DNA from: an uncultured Rhodospirillaceae bacterium
Lineage (GTDB): Bacteria; Pseudomonadota; Alphaproteobacteria; CAAGCB01; CAG-977
Length of the DNA stretch: 64,000 nt
Direction of reading: 5' to 3'
Assembly (NCBI GenBank): GCA_900550445.1
Contig: URSF01000007.1
Span: forward strand, 9,504-73,503
The position numbers and the translations under genes are program-made. This document shows positions 8,337 to 16,781 of the stretch, one piece after another (positions within the stretch are counted from its first letter, which is position 1; each line of letters opens with the position of its first letter). The notes under the pieces were generated by a model. That model worked only from the letters and a program-made list of their open reading frames with translations, searched no databases and was not told the DNA's origin.

Positions 8337-10376
8337 ATGAAACGGCTTTTATATATTTTTTCTTTTTTCCTGTTTTTTGCCGCGTCATACGGGCGGGCGC
8401 AAACTGCGGGGCAGGCCGAATTGCTGGCGCAGCGGGAAAATATCGCGCCGGGGCAGGAATTTTATTTGGCTTTGGAATTAACACTGCCGCGCGGAGGCCA
8501 TGTTTATTGGAAAAATCCGGGAGACGCTGGGGAAGCCGTCGACCTGAAATTAAACCTGCCGCCCGGATTTCGGGAAAAAGGGCGTTATTGGCCGGCGCCG
8601 GAAAAATTTACGGTCGGCCCTTTTACAGAGTACGGTTACCGTTCTCGGGCGTATCTGCTGGTAAAAATTCAGGCGCCCGAAAACCTGCGGACGGGGGAGA
8701 TTTTTGAAATTTCAGGCCGGGCGGTCTGGCTGGCCTGTTTTAACGAATGTATTCCCATGGCGCAGGACGTCGCTGTTTTGGTTGCCGCGGGACAAGAAGC
8801 CGGCGGAGAGGAAAATGAAGAAGTCCTGCACATGATTTCGGAATTGCCGGACAGAGAAGAGGAAGCCGTCTTTTTTGAAACGCCGGATTCTCTGATTTTG
8901 TCCGTTCCGGCGGAAAAACAGGCTCGAAGCGCTTATTTCTTTCCGGCTGACCAGAAAGTGCTGGCATATTCCGCACCGCAGAACATAAAAACGGCGGACG
9001 GAAAAATGTATTTGTTTATGAAAAAAGCTCCGGCGGAAGTTTTTATGCCGGCCGACATTCTGAACGGGACGGTCGTTTTTTATAACGTTCAGGGGGAACG
9101 GATCCGGGCGGCGGACGTTTTGGCCGTAAAAACGGAAGAAAATCTGCCCGTTTTTTCGGAGCCGTTTGTTCTTTTTGATTTTATGACGGCTTTGTTGTTT
9201 GCTTTTCTGGGCGGCGTTTTATTAAATCTGATGCCATGTGTTTTTCCTGTTTTGTCTTTAAAGGCGTTCCGGCTGTTAAATGCGGGGCGGGACATTCCGC
9301 CGGCGGAACGGCGGCGGGCGGGGATCAGTTATGCGGCGGGTGTGCTGGTTTCTTTCATGGCCGTCGGACTTGTTTTGATTGCTCTGCGCGCCGCCGGATC
9401 GGAAATGGGGTGGGGATTTCAGTTGCAGTATCCGCCGTTTGTGCTGGGGCTGTGCCTGTTTCTTTTCTTTCTGGGACTTGTTTTTTCGGATATTGTCAGC
9501 ATCGGTGAAAAATTGTCGGCCTTTAGTCTGAACGTCGGCCGGAATTGGGGAGATTTCGGCACTGGGATTCTGGCTGTCGTCGTGGCGACGCCGTGCGCCG
9601 CGCCGTTTATGGGAACGGCTTTGGGATACGGGCTGATGAATCCGGCCGCAGTGACGATTTGCATTTTTCTGGCAATGGGATTGGGATTGGCGTTTCCTTT
9701 TTTGCTGTTGGATTTTTATCCGGCTTTGGGACGTTTTTTGCCCAAAGCGGGGGCGTGGACGGCTTTGTTCAGGCAGTTTTTGGCCTTTCCGTTATATGCC
9801 GCCGCCGCCTGGCTGTTATGGGTGTTGGCCGCGCAGGAAGGAAGCTCGGCTTTGGCCGTCGGGCTAGGGTGCCTTATCGCCGTGGCTTTCGCGTCCTGGC
9901 TGGCGGAAACGGCAGTGCATAAAGAAAAATTAAGAAAATTTTCTTTTGCCGTTACAGGGGCGACGCTGATTTTAATCGTTTGCTGTCTGTATTCGCTTTC
10001 TCCGGCCCGTCTGCATGAAAAAGAGCGTATGGAAATCGAATGGCTGCCTTATAATACGGAGAGCATTCAGGAATACAGGCGGGCAGGAGTGCCGGTCTTT
10101 ATTAAGTTTTCGGCAAAATGGTGCCTGACATGTCTGGTAAATGAAAAAACGGCTTTTTCTTCGCCGCGACTGGGGCAGGCGTTCCGCCAAAAAGGAGTCG
10201 TCGCTTTTTCTGCGGACTGGACCAGCCGCAGTGACGAAATTACGGCGGCGCTGGAAAGTTTTGGCCGCGGCGGCATACCTTTGTATGTTTATTACGCTCC
10301 TCATGCGCGGGAAGCGGTTGTTCTGCCGCAGCTGATCACGGAAAAGACCGTCCTTTCTTTATTTGACGGGCTGTAA
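8337..10376 (+). CDS. dsbD: Thiol:disulfide interchange protein, DsbD/ScsB type
   Basis: A 679-aa inner-membrane protein that carries electrons from cytoplasmic thioredoxin to periplasmic thiol proteins. It has a signal peptide (1-22), a periplasmic N-terminal domain with C134 and C138, and an eight-helix core whose redox cysteines are C301 (M-P-C-V-F-P) and C420 (T-P-C-A-A-P-F). A C-terminal thioredoxin-like domain carries C596-L-T-C599. All three redox modules are intact. The N-terminal domain looks more like the ScsB branch linked to copper and oxidative stress, but that is inferred. It converges with a Sel1 gene with no gap (10376/10377). Confidence 0.9.
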   Translation: MKRLLYIFSFFLFFAASYGRAQTAGQAELLAQRENIAPGQEFYLALELTLPRGGHVYWKNPGDAGEAVDLKLNLPPGFREKGRYWPAPEKFTVGPFTEYGYRSRAYLLVKIQAPENLRTGEIFEISGRAVWLACFNECIPMAQDVAVLVAAGQEAGGEENEEVLHMISELPDREEEAVFFETPDSLILSVPAEKQARSAYFFPADQKVLAYSAPQNIKTADGKMYLFMKKAPAEVFMPADILNGTVVFYNVQGERIRAADVLAVKTEENLPVFSEPFVLFDFMTALLFAFLGGVLLNLMPCVFPVLSLKAFRLLNAGRDIPPAERRRAGISYAAGVLVSFMAVGLVLIALRAAGSEMGWGFQLQYPPFVLGLCLFLFFLGLVFSDIVSIGEKLSAFSLNVGRNWGDFGTGILAVVVATPCAAPFMGTALGYGLMNPAAVTICIFLAMGLGLAFPFLLLDFYPALGRFLPKAGAWTALFRQFLAFPLYAAAAWLLWVLAAQEGSSALAVGLGCLIAVAFASWLAETAVHKEKLRKFSFAVTGATLILIVCCLYSLSPARLHEKERMEIEWLPYNTESIQEYRRAGVPVFIKFSAKWCLTCLVNEKTAFSSPRLGQAFRQKGVVAFSADWTSRSDEITAALESFGRGGIPLYVYYAPHAREAVVLPQLITEKTVLSLFDGL

Positions 10377-11837
10377 TTATTTGGGCGGCAGACCTTTTGT
10401 CGCAGTGATTTTCAGGGTGTGAGGGAAAATTTTTCTGCCGTCGGGCACGGTCTGCGGAACAAAATGAATGATTGCCGTTCCTTCTTTGCGAATGACGAAC
10501 CTGCGGCTCAGCCAGCTTTCCTGACGGGCCGTCTGCGCGCTCAGCGGCGTCAGGACAAAAGATCCGTTTGCGGCCAAAATTCCGGCCGGATCGCGGACAT
10601 TAATCCGGTAACCCGTGTTTTTTATGTACATATGTCCGCCTTTGCGCGTGGCGTCGTTTTCATACAGCGGCGTATAAACCGTTAATGTCAGTATATCGCC
10701 GACCATAACGGGAACGGCGCTGTTTTCGCGGGTCAGGGTTAAGTGAACGAAACGGGGATCCGACGGCCGGAAGTACAAAGCGGAAATGGTCTGCTGTTCT
10801 TCCGGGGCGGGAGCCGGAAGATTTTTTCCCGCCAGATCAGGATTTTTTTTGCCCGGCGTGGCGGCGTCGACCCAGGTAGGCATCAGTGGAAAAAAAGTTT
10901 TATACCTGTTATCAAAAGCGTCTTTTTTGATAAATTTCATAAAAGACGTTTCTTCGATCATCTGCTTAGGCGGCAGAGGCAGTTCCCGCGGTATGGCAAA
11001 ACGGGCTGTTTCCCGTGCGGATAAAATCGGTTTCAGCCAGAACGGCCTGAATTTTTCCAGATAAGCCTTTTGCAAAGGGGAAAGCTGTTTTTCCGATTCC
11101 GTCAAAAGGTTTTTTATTCGCGCGTATTTTTTCTTTTCCGTTTTCGGATCTGTTTTTTGCAGACTCAGATCCGCCAGCAGCCAGGCCTGCAGAAAGTCTT
11201 CACGGTCGGCATACAGCTGTCCCAGATTATAAGCGGCGTTGACGTTTTTTTTCAAAACGGCGTTTTTTAAAATTTCTTCGGCTTTTTTTTCATCTTTTTT
11301 AACGCCGATTCCGAATCTGTAATATACGCCGAGCGAATTCATCGCATCGGGACTGCCCTTGTCCGCGGCTTTTTGAAAATAATGCGCCGCAGAATTAAAA
11401 TTCAGATTGGTTCCGCGTCCTTCCTGATGCAGCAGTCCCAGCCGGAAAGCGGCCGGCGCGTTGCCGCGTTCGGCTTCACCGCGCAGAGAATGCACATACA
11501 TGGCGCCTGAAAAACCGCTGATTTCTTCATTGAAACGGTCAATCAGTCCGAACTTGTCAAGCTGTGACAAATCGCCTTTGTAAAGGTTATTCAGAAAATC
11601 ATTGTAAGGAATACTTTTTTTTCCTTCTTTATTCTGCATCAGGGAACAAATCCGGACGACATATGCGGCGGCGGGTTGCGTTTTTTCGTATTTTTTCATA
11701 ATACGCAAAGCTTCGTCACAATTGCCGGCATTAAAAGCTTCTACGCCGACGTCAAAAGAATCCCGTTCGATTGTCTGTGCCGCCGCGGCGGCGCAGAAAA
11801 AAAACAGAACAAAAACGAACGGGACGGATAATTTCAT
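10377..11837 (-). CDS. Exported Sel1-repeat protein with C-terminal domain
   Basis: A 486-aa protein with a signal peptide ending A-A-A-A-A-Q near residue 21. Sel1 repeats span about 125-230 (A-F-R-L-G-L-L-H-Q-E-G-R-G, then A-M-N-S-L-G-V-Y-Y-R-F-G-I-G). An uncharacterised beta-rich C-terminal domain covers about 330-486. Its start overlaps the stop of the upstream Sel1 gene by one base, so the two are translated together. The C-terminal part may be a ligand- or envelope-binding domain; I do not recognise it. Confidence 0.7.
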   Translation of the reverse strand: MKLSVPFVFVLFFFCAAAAAQTIERDSFDVGVEAFNAGNCDEALRIMKKYEKTQPAAAYVVRICSLMQNKEGKKSIPYNDFLNNLYKGDLSQLDKFGLIDRFNEEISGFSGAMYVHSLRGEAERGNAPAAFRLGLLHQEGRGTNLNFNSAAHYFQKAADKGSPDAMNSLGVYYRFGIGVKKDEKKAEEILKNAVLKKNVNAAYNLGQLYADREDFLQAWLLADLSLQKTDPKTEKKKYARIKNLLTESEKQLSPLQKAYLEKFRPFWLKPILSARETARFAIPRELPLPPKQMIEETSFMKFIKKDAFDNRYKTFFPLMPTWVDAATPGKKNPDLAGKNLPAPAPEEQQTISALYFRPSDPRFVHLTLTRENSAVPVMVGDILTLTVYTPLYENDATRKGGHMYIKNTGYRINVRDPAGILAANGSFVLTPLSAQTARQESWLSRRFVIRKEGTAIIHFVPQTVPDGRKIFPHTLKITATKGLPPK

Positions 11838-12526
11838 TATTTCGCTTTTTCGATATAATCCGGCGGCAGATTTTGGAAAATATTTTCAAATCTTTTCTGT
11901 TTCTGAATACTTTCCTGCCAGCGCGCCGCCGTATAAGGATTCGGCAGAACCGTACCCGCGCCGTTTTTATAAATAATGGACAGAGCCGTTTTGGCGTTAA
12001 TGTCCCCTTGCAGAGCGGCCTGTTGATAAAAAACGACGGCTTTTTTCATGTCTTTTTCCACGTTTTCGCCGTTTTCATACCAGCGGGCCAGCATAATCTG
12101 CGCTTCGGGATCGCCGTTATCGGCGGCTTCTTCGGCGAATTTCAATCCCTTGTCGATATCCTGAACGACATTTTCCCCGTGAATATATAACAATGCCAGC
12201 GTCATCTGAGCCGGCGCATAACCGGCTTCGGCCGCTTTTTCGTAATAGGCCAGCGCTTTGGGGATATCGACGGGCATGCCTTTTCCGGCAAAATTCATTG
12301 CCCCCAGCGCAAAGGCCGCTTCCGGCACATTCATAACGTCGGCCTGGGCAAAATAAATCGTTGCCTGTTGATAATTTCCCTGTTCGTAAAGGCTCAAAGC
12401 CCGTTCCAGCGGATTGTAAGAAAGATCTGCCGGTCGGCGGTTTAAAAATAAAATCAGTGCGGTTAAAAGCAAAATCCCGACAAGTCCCAGGGCTTTGTAA
12501 AGTGAAATCCGTTCTTTTTTCTGCAT
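11837..12526 (-). CDS. Membrane-anchored Sel1-repeat protein
   Basis: A 229-aa protein with a single N-terminal transmembrane helix (about residues 10-28) and four or more Sel1 repeats (L-G-A-M-N-F-A-G-K-G-M-P, L-A-L-L-Y-I-H-G-E-N-V, L-A-R-W-Y-E-N-G-E-N-V, L-S-I-I-Y-K-N-G-A-G-T). It is first in a two-gene unit with the larger exported Sel1 protein. A structural or chaperone-like envelope role is likely, but the target is unknown. Confidence 0.75.
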   Translation of the reverse strand: MQKKERISLYKALGLVGILLLTALILFLNRRPADLSYNPLERALSLYEQGNYQQATIYFAQADVMNVPEAAFALGAMNFAGKGMPVDIPKALAYYEKAAEAGYAPAQMTLALLYIHGENVVQDIDKGLKFAEEAADNGDPEAQIMLARWYENGENVEKDMKKAVVFYQQAALQGDINAKTALSIIYKNGAGTVLPNPYTAARWQESIQKQKRFENIFQNLPPDYIEKAK

Positions 12527-12664
12527 TATTTATGTTCCTTATTTTTTTTCGGACTTTCTTCTGGCCGCAACAGTATAGCCGGTTAAATGTTTTTAAAAAG
12601 TAAAAAGATTGAAAAAAACACTGTTTTCTGTTAATTTTAACCGGTTTTTCCACAGGAGCGTCCT

Positions 12665-14056
12665 ATGCCTTTTCTTCATCGCGGACAAGTTCAGTCCTTT
12701 CATTTCACCCGCTGTTTTTTTGACGAAGAAATGAAAACGGCTCATTTGTGCTATGCGTTTAATGACGGCGCGCTGACATTTGAAGAAACGGTTTGTTTTA
12801 ACGGGGCGCCGGCGTTTGACCATGAAAACCGCCGCCGGGCTTTCGGTCTTTGCCTGCGCCTGCTGCATCTGGCCGCCGGGATCAGTTATTATAAGTTGTT
12901 TGTTCCTGATGAAATCAAGGTCGATTCAACGGTTCTGACCAAGGAAGAAGCCGACTTTTTCAATTTGTTTTATACGGCCGGTCTTGGGGAATTTTCTTAC
13001 AGAAATAACGTTTCTTTGAACGTGCGTTTTCCTTTTTCCGCGGCGGCGCAACAAGAACGGGCCGATCTCCGCCTGCAAAAGCGAATTGTCGTTCCCGTCG
13101 GCGGCGGCAAAGATTCGATCGTGTCGATTGAAACATTGAAATCCGCCGGTTATGATCCTGTTTTATTTTCGGTGGGACTGCCCCGTCCGATCAGGGAAAC
13201 GATTGAAAAATCAGGACTGCCGTCTGTTTTGGTTACCCGGCGGATATCGCCTGATCTGCTTGTTTTAAACGAACGGGCGACGCAGTACGGCGCTTTGAAC
13301 GGCCATGTCCCCGTGACGGGCATTATTGCGTTTATTTTGATGGCGGCCGCCGTTTTATATGATTTTTCGGACGCGGCTTTGTCAAACGAACGGTCCGCCA
13401 ATGTCGGCAATACCGAAAAAGACGGCAGAATCGTTAATCATCAGTGGAGCAAATCGCTGGAATTTGAAAAAGCCTTTCGTGCGTTAACGGCGCCCGTCAT
13501 ACCGGATTTTCATTATTTTTCCCTGCTGCGCCCTTTGTCCGAACTGTCAATCGCGTCTTTGTTTGCCAAAACGCGGAAATACGATATGGTTTTTACCAGC
13601 TGCAACAAAGCTTTTAAATTGGACGAAGCTAAACGTTTTGATCGTTGGTGCGCGGACTGTGACAAATGTCGTTTCGTTTTTTTGGCTTTAGCCCCTTTTA
13701 TGGAAAAAGAACAGTTGATTCGTATTTTCGGACATAATCTGCTTGATGATCTGTCGCAGAAGAGGGGATATGAAGAACTGTTGGGCCTTTCCGCGTTTAA
13801 ACCGTTTGAATGTGTCGGCGAAATCGAAGAATCGGCTCTGGCTTTTTTGATGCTGGCGGATAATCCGGTCTGGTGCGGCGATGCCGTGATCGGGGCTTTG
13901 GCCGATCAGGTGCGGCGACGCTGGAATAAAAAACGGGAAAGTTTGTTTGAAAAAATTTTTACATTGACGGATAATCATCTGATACCGGAGGAATATACTG
14001 ATGTTGTTGGAATCTTTAAAAAACAGGCCGGTGACGGTATGGGGAAACGGGGTTGA
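12665..14056 (+). CDS. murL: UDP-MurNAc-L-Ala-L-Glu epimerase, MurL
   Basis: A 463-aa protein of the MurL family, which uses ATP to invert the terminal L-Glu of UDP-MurNAc-L-Ala-L-Glu to D-Glu. It carries an ATP-pyrophosphatase-like loop G-G-G-K-D-S at 146-151 and a cysteine group C329/C332/C335. Its partner murD2 starts inside its last 56 bases, and the murL-murD2 pairing is the known arrangement for this alternative D-Glu route described in Xanthomonas. AGGAG precedes the ATG. An organism using this route may lack MurI; that cannot be seen from this window. Confidence 0.83.
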   Translation: MPFLHRGQVQSFHFTRCFFDEEMKTAHLCYAFNDGALTFEETVCFNGAPAFDHENRRRAFGLCLRLLHLAAGISYYKLFVPDEIKVDSTVLTKEEADFFNLFYTAGLGEFSYRNNVSLNVRFPFSAAAQQERADLRLQKRIVVPVGGGKDSIVSIETLKSAGYDPVLFSVGLPRPIRETIEKSGLPSVLVTRRISPDLLVLNERATQYGALNGHVPVTGIIAFILMAAAVLYDFSDAALSNERSANVGNTEKDGRIVNHQWSKSLEFEKAFRALTAPVIPDFHYFSLLRPLSELSIASLFAKTRKYDMVFTSCNKAFKLDEAKRFDRWCADCDKCRFVFLALAPFMEKEQLIRIFGHNLLDDLSQKRGYEELLGLSAFKPFECVGEIEESALAFLMLADNPVWCGDAVIGALADQVRRRWNKKRESLFEKIFTLTDNHLIPEEYTDVVGIFKKQAGDGMGKRG

Positions 14057-15278
14057 AGGCCGCGCGGCAACCGTTTTTCTGGAAAAGCGCAACTGTACGG
14101 TAAATGTGGTTGAAGACCCCGTGTCAATTCCTTTTTCGGGCATTATTGTCAAATCTCCGGGAATCAGTTTGTACCGTCATGAAATTAAAATGGCAAAACA
14201 GTACGGGGCCGTTTTTACTTCCGGTATTAATTTGTTTATGGAGGCTGCCCTTTTGCAGCCTGAATACAGGCCTTTGCTGGTCGGCGTAACGGGAACCAAG
14301 GGCAAATCGACAACGTCGTCTTTAATCGCGCATTTGCTGCGGGCTCAGGGGAACAGGGTCGCGTTGTGCGGCAATATCGGCGAACCGGCGATTTCTTATG
14401 CCGATGATTTGGCAAATTATGAAGTCGTCGTCGTTGAAATGTCCAGTTATCAATGCGCCGATCTGCAGTACCCGTTTGATATTTCCGTTGTGTTAAACCT
14501 TTATCCCGAACATATTGACTGGCATAAATCGCACGAACAATATTTTCATGATAAGTTGAATATTCTGGCGGTGCGCCGCCCGGATCAGGTCGCCGTGCTG
14601 AACGCGCAGGACGCGTTGACGGCTCTGCATGTCAAAAATCCCGAAAACGCCTTTTATTTCAACGCGTTGAACACCATTCATATTATGGGGGATTATTTTT
14701 ATAAGGGGGGACAAAAGCTGTTTAAAACGGACGTTGTTCCTTTGCGCGGCGAACATAACCTGAAAAACGTCTGCGCCGCTTTGACGGTTGTCGAACAGGC
14801 CGGCGGTTCTTTGGCGGAATGTGAAGAAGCTTTGAAAACTTTTAAAGCTTTGCCGCACCGGCTGCAAACCGTTGCCGTTAAAAACGGTGTGACCTATGTT
14901 GACGACAGCATTTCGACGACGCCGGAAACGGCGATAGCGGCTTTAAAATCGTTCGGTTATTCAAATGTCATTTTGATCGCCGGCGGTTTTGACCGGGAAC
15001 AGGATTACAAAGAACTGGCATCTTTTATTGTTCATGGCGGCGCTTCCGGCGTTGTTACTTTGCCGCAGACGGGGCAAAGACTGGCCGAAGCGATTTGGGA
15101 CGAAGGCGGCGACGCCGTATCGGCCAAAAATATGAAAGACGCTGTTCAAAAAGCTGCTTCTCTGGCCAGATTTGGCGATATTGTTTTGCTTTCCCCCGCG
15201 GCGCCCAGTTATGGAATTTACAAGAATTTTCAGGAACGCGGCGACGATTTCTTAAAATGTGTCAACGAACTGGAATAA
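14001..15278 (+). CDS. murD: UDP-MurNAc-L-Ala L-glutamate ligase, MurD2
   Basis: A 425-aa Mur ligase. The ATP loop T-G-T-K-G-K-S-T is at 97-104, with the usual E-M-S-S-Y-Q and central H-x-D-W-H motifs, and an L-S-P-A-A-P-S-Y segment near the C-terminus. Standard MurD adds D-Glu; the coupled murL argues that this one adds L-Glu (MurD2). Specificity cannot be proven by eye. A GGAGG site sits ten bases before the ATG at 14001. The overlap with murL implies translational coupling. Confidence 0.82.
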   Translation: MLLESLKNRPVTVWGNGVEGRAATVFLEKRNCTVNVVEDPVSIPFSGIIVKSPGISLYRHEIKMAKQYGAVFTSGINLFMEAALLQPEYRPLLVGVTGTKGKSTTSSLIAHLLRAQGNRVALCGNIGEPAISYADDLANYEVVVVEMSSYQCADLQYPFDISVVLNLYPEHIDWHKSHEQYFHDKLNILAVRRPDQVAVLNAQDALTALHVKNPENAFYFNALNTIHIMGDYFYKGGQKLFKTDVVPLRGEHNLKNVCAALTVVEQAGGSLAECEEALKTFKALPHRLQTVAVKNGVTYVDDSISTTPETAIAALKSFGYSNVILIAGGFDREQDYKELASFIVHGGASGVVTLPQTGQRLAEAIWDEGGDAVSAKNMKDAVQKAASLARFGDIVLLSPAAPSYGIYKNFQERGDDFLKCVNELE

Positions 15279-15283
15279 AATAT

Positions 15284-15874
15284 TTATTTTGTTTTTTTTC
15301 TTCTTCTGCTCACAAAAGCAGCTCCTGTCCCGGCTCCTGCAAGCAGTCCCGAATAAAGCTTTGATGAAGAGTTGCTTTTAGAAGAAAACGAGGTTACAGG
15401 CATATGAGTTATGGCTGACTTTTGATTTGTTATACCATATATTCTCCAGCCGATTATAAAAACGGTACCGTAAGTCAGCATACGTATTTGGTATCTGTTT
15501 CCTTCCCAATGCAAGGATTCTGCCCAAAGAAGAATAAATAAACAAAAAAGAAGCGCCGCTTTGAAAAATAAATTTCCGCTGAAAAATAAGAAATAAGACA
15601 TTTTTTTCAATTCATAAGGAAGTATATTATGGCATATTAATAAATAAAAAGAGAGAAAATAAATAAATAGTATGAATAAAAATTGAAAAATAAGCGTTAC
15701 CCATGTTTTGTTTTTTTGAGACGACCTGGAGCAAAGATCTTTAAATAAAGAAAAAGCTCTTATTATTCCGAAAGTTATTAAAAAAAGGAAAAAAAGAAAA
15801 GGAAAACAATGAATTTCCGGCGTTATGGCATACAAAAGGGAAAAGAATCCGACAAAAATCAAAAAAATATTCAT
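15284..15874 (-). CDS. AT-rich hypothetical membrane protein
   Basis: A 196-aa protein with about five hydrophobic segments and a C-terminal glycine-rich stretch followed by R-R-R-K-K. I do not recognise a family. The start overlaps the recR stop by four bases, so it is likely read with recR. Base composition is much richer in A and T than that of neighbouring genes, suggesting recent acquisition or relaxed selection. It converges on murD with a gap of five bases. Confidence 0.5.
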   Translation of the reverse strand: MNIFLIFVGFFSLLYAITPEIHCFPFLFFLFLITFGIIRAFSLFKDLCSRSSQKNKTWVTLIFQFLFILFIYFLSFYLLICHNILPYELKKMSYFLFFSGNLFFKAALLFCLFILLWAESLHWEGNRYQIRMLTYGTVFIIGWRIYGITNQKSAITHMPVTSFSSKSNSSSKLYSGLLAGAGTGAAFVSRRRKKTK

Positions 15875-16458
15875 CGTCTTGATTTTAACGCCGTTTGGAT
15901 TGTGCCGTCGTCCAGATAATCCAGTTCGCCGCCGACGGGAATTCCCTGCGCCAGCGAAGAAATTTTAACGGGCAGATCTTTAAAACGCTCAATAATGTAA
16001 TGCCCCGTCGTTTGCCCGTCGACCGTGGCCGGCAATGCCAAAATAAGCTCTGAAACACCGGTTCGCCGCAACCTTTGTTCCAATACGGGCAGACGCAGTT
16101 CGTCCGGTCCTGTTCCTTCTATGGCGGACAATAATCCTCCTAAGACATGATAACGCCCACGGAAAGCCGCGCTGCGCTCGATTGCCCATAAATCAGCGAC
16201 GTCCTGAACAACGCAGATCACATTTTCGTTGCGTCGTTCATCGCTGCAAATACTGCACGGGGACTGCGAATCCAAATTGCCGCAGACGGGACAGATCCGG
16301 ACATGCTCAATAACGTTTTGAATCGCGTCGGCCAAAGGAATTAATTGCGTTTCCTTTTTTTTAATCAAGTGCAGCACGACACGCCGCGCCGACCGCCGGC
16401 CAAATCCGGGCAGCCGTGAAAAAAGACGGATCAGCGTGTCGATTTCCGTTTCCCGCAC
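15871..16458 (-). CDS. recR: Recombination protein RecR
   Basis: A 195-aa protein. It has a helix-hairpin-helix near residues 10-30 (L-P-G-F-G-R-R-S-A), a four-cysteine zinc site (C56, C59, C68, C71), a TOPRIM domain (about 80-170) and a C-terminal Walker-B-like segment. RecR acts with RecF/RecO in loading RecA at gaps. It follows ybaB by 14 bases on the minus strand in the conserved dnaX-ybaB-recR order. Confidence 0.95.
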   Translation of the reverse strand: MRETEIDTLIRLFSRLPGFGRRSARRVVLHLIKKKETQLIPLADAIQNVIEHVRICPVCGNLDSQSPCSICSDERRNENVICVVQDVADLWAIERSAAFRGRYHVLGGLLSAIEGTGPDELRLPVLEQRLRRTGVSELILALPATVDGQTTGHYIIERFKDLPVKISSLAQGIPVGGELDYLDDGTIQTALKSRR

Positions 16459-16472
16459 AAACTTTGCTCCGT

Positions 16473-16781
16473 TTAAAAAGGCAGCTTCATGCCCGGCGGC
16501 AGGATACCGCTTAATCCCTGATTCATTTCGGACACGACCTTTTGCTGCGCGTCGTTAAAAGCGGCGACAAGCAGGTCTTCCAAAACGGCGGTTTCCTCGG
16601 CGACAATCAACGACGGGTCGATTTTTACCCGGCGCACTTCGTTTTTTCCTGTCATAACCACTTCCACCAGTCCGCCGCCCGCGGTTCCGGTGATTTCCGT
16701 CTGCGCCAGCTTTTCCTGTTCGGCCATCAGTTTGGCCTGCATTTGCTGCGCCTGTTTCATGATCTGATTAAAATCGGTCAT
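16473..16781 (-). CDS. ybaB: Nucleoid-associated protein YbaB/EbfC
   Basis: A 102-aa protein of the YbaB/EbfC family, a dimeric DNA-binding protein of the nucleoid. The opening M-K-Q-A-Q-Q-M-Q-A-K-L, the G-G-G-L-V-E-V-V-M-T-G turn and the P-P-G-M-K end are all typical. Its start overlaps the dnaX stop by four bases. Confidence 0.95.
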   Translation of the reverse strand: MTDFNQIMKQAQQMQAKLMAEQEKLAQTEITGTAGGGLVEVVMTGKNEVRRVKIDPSLIVAEETAVLEDLLVAAFNDAQQKVVSEMNQGLSGILPPGMKLPF

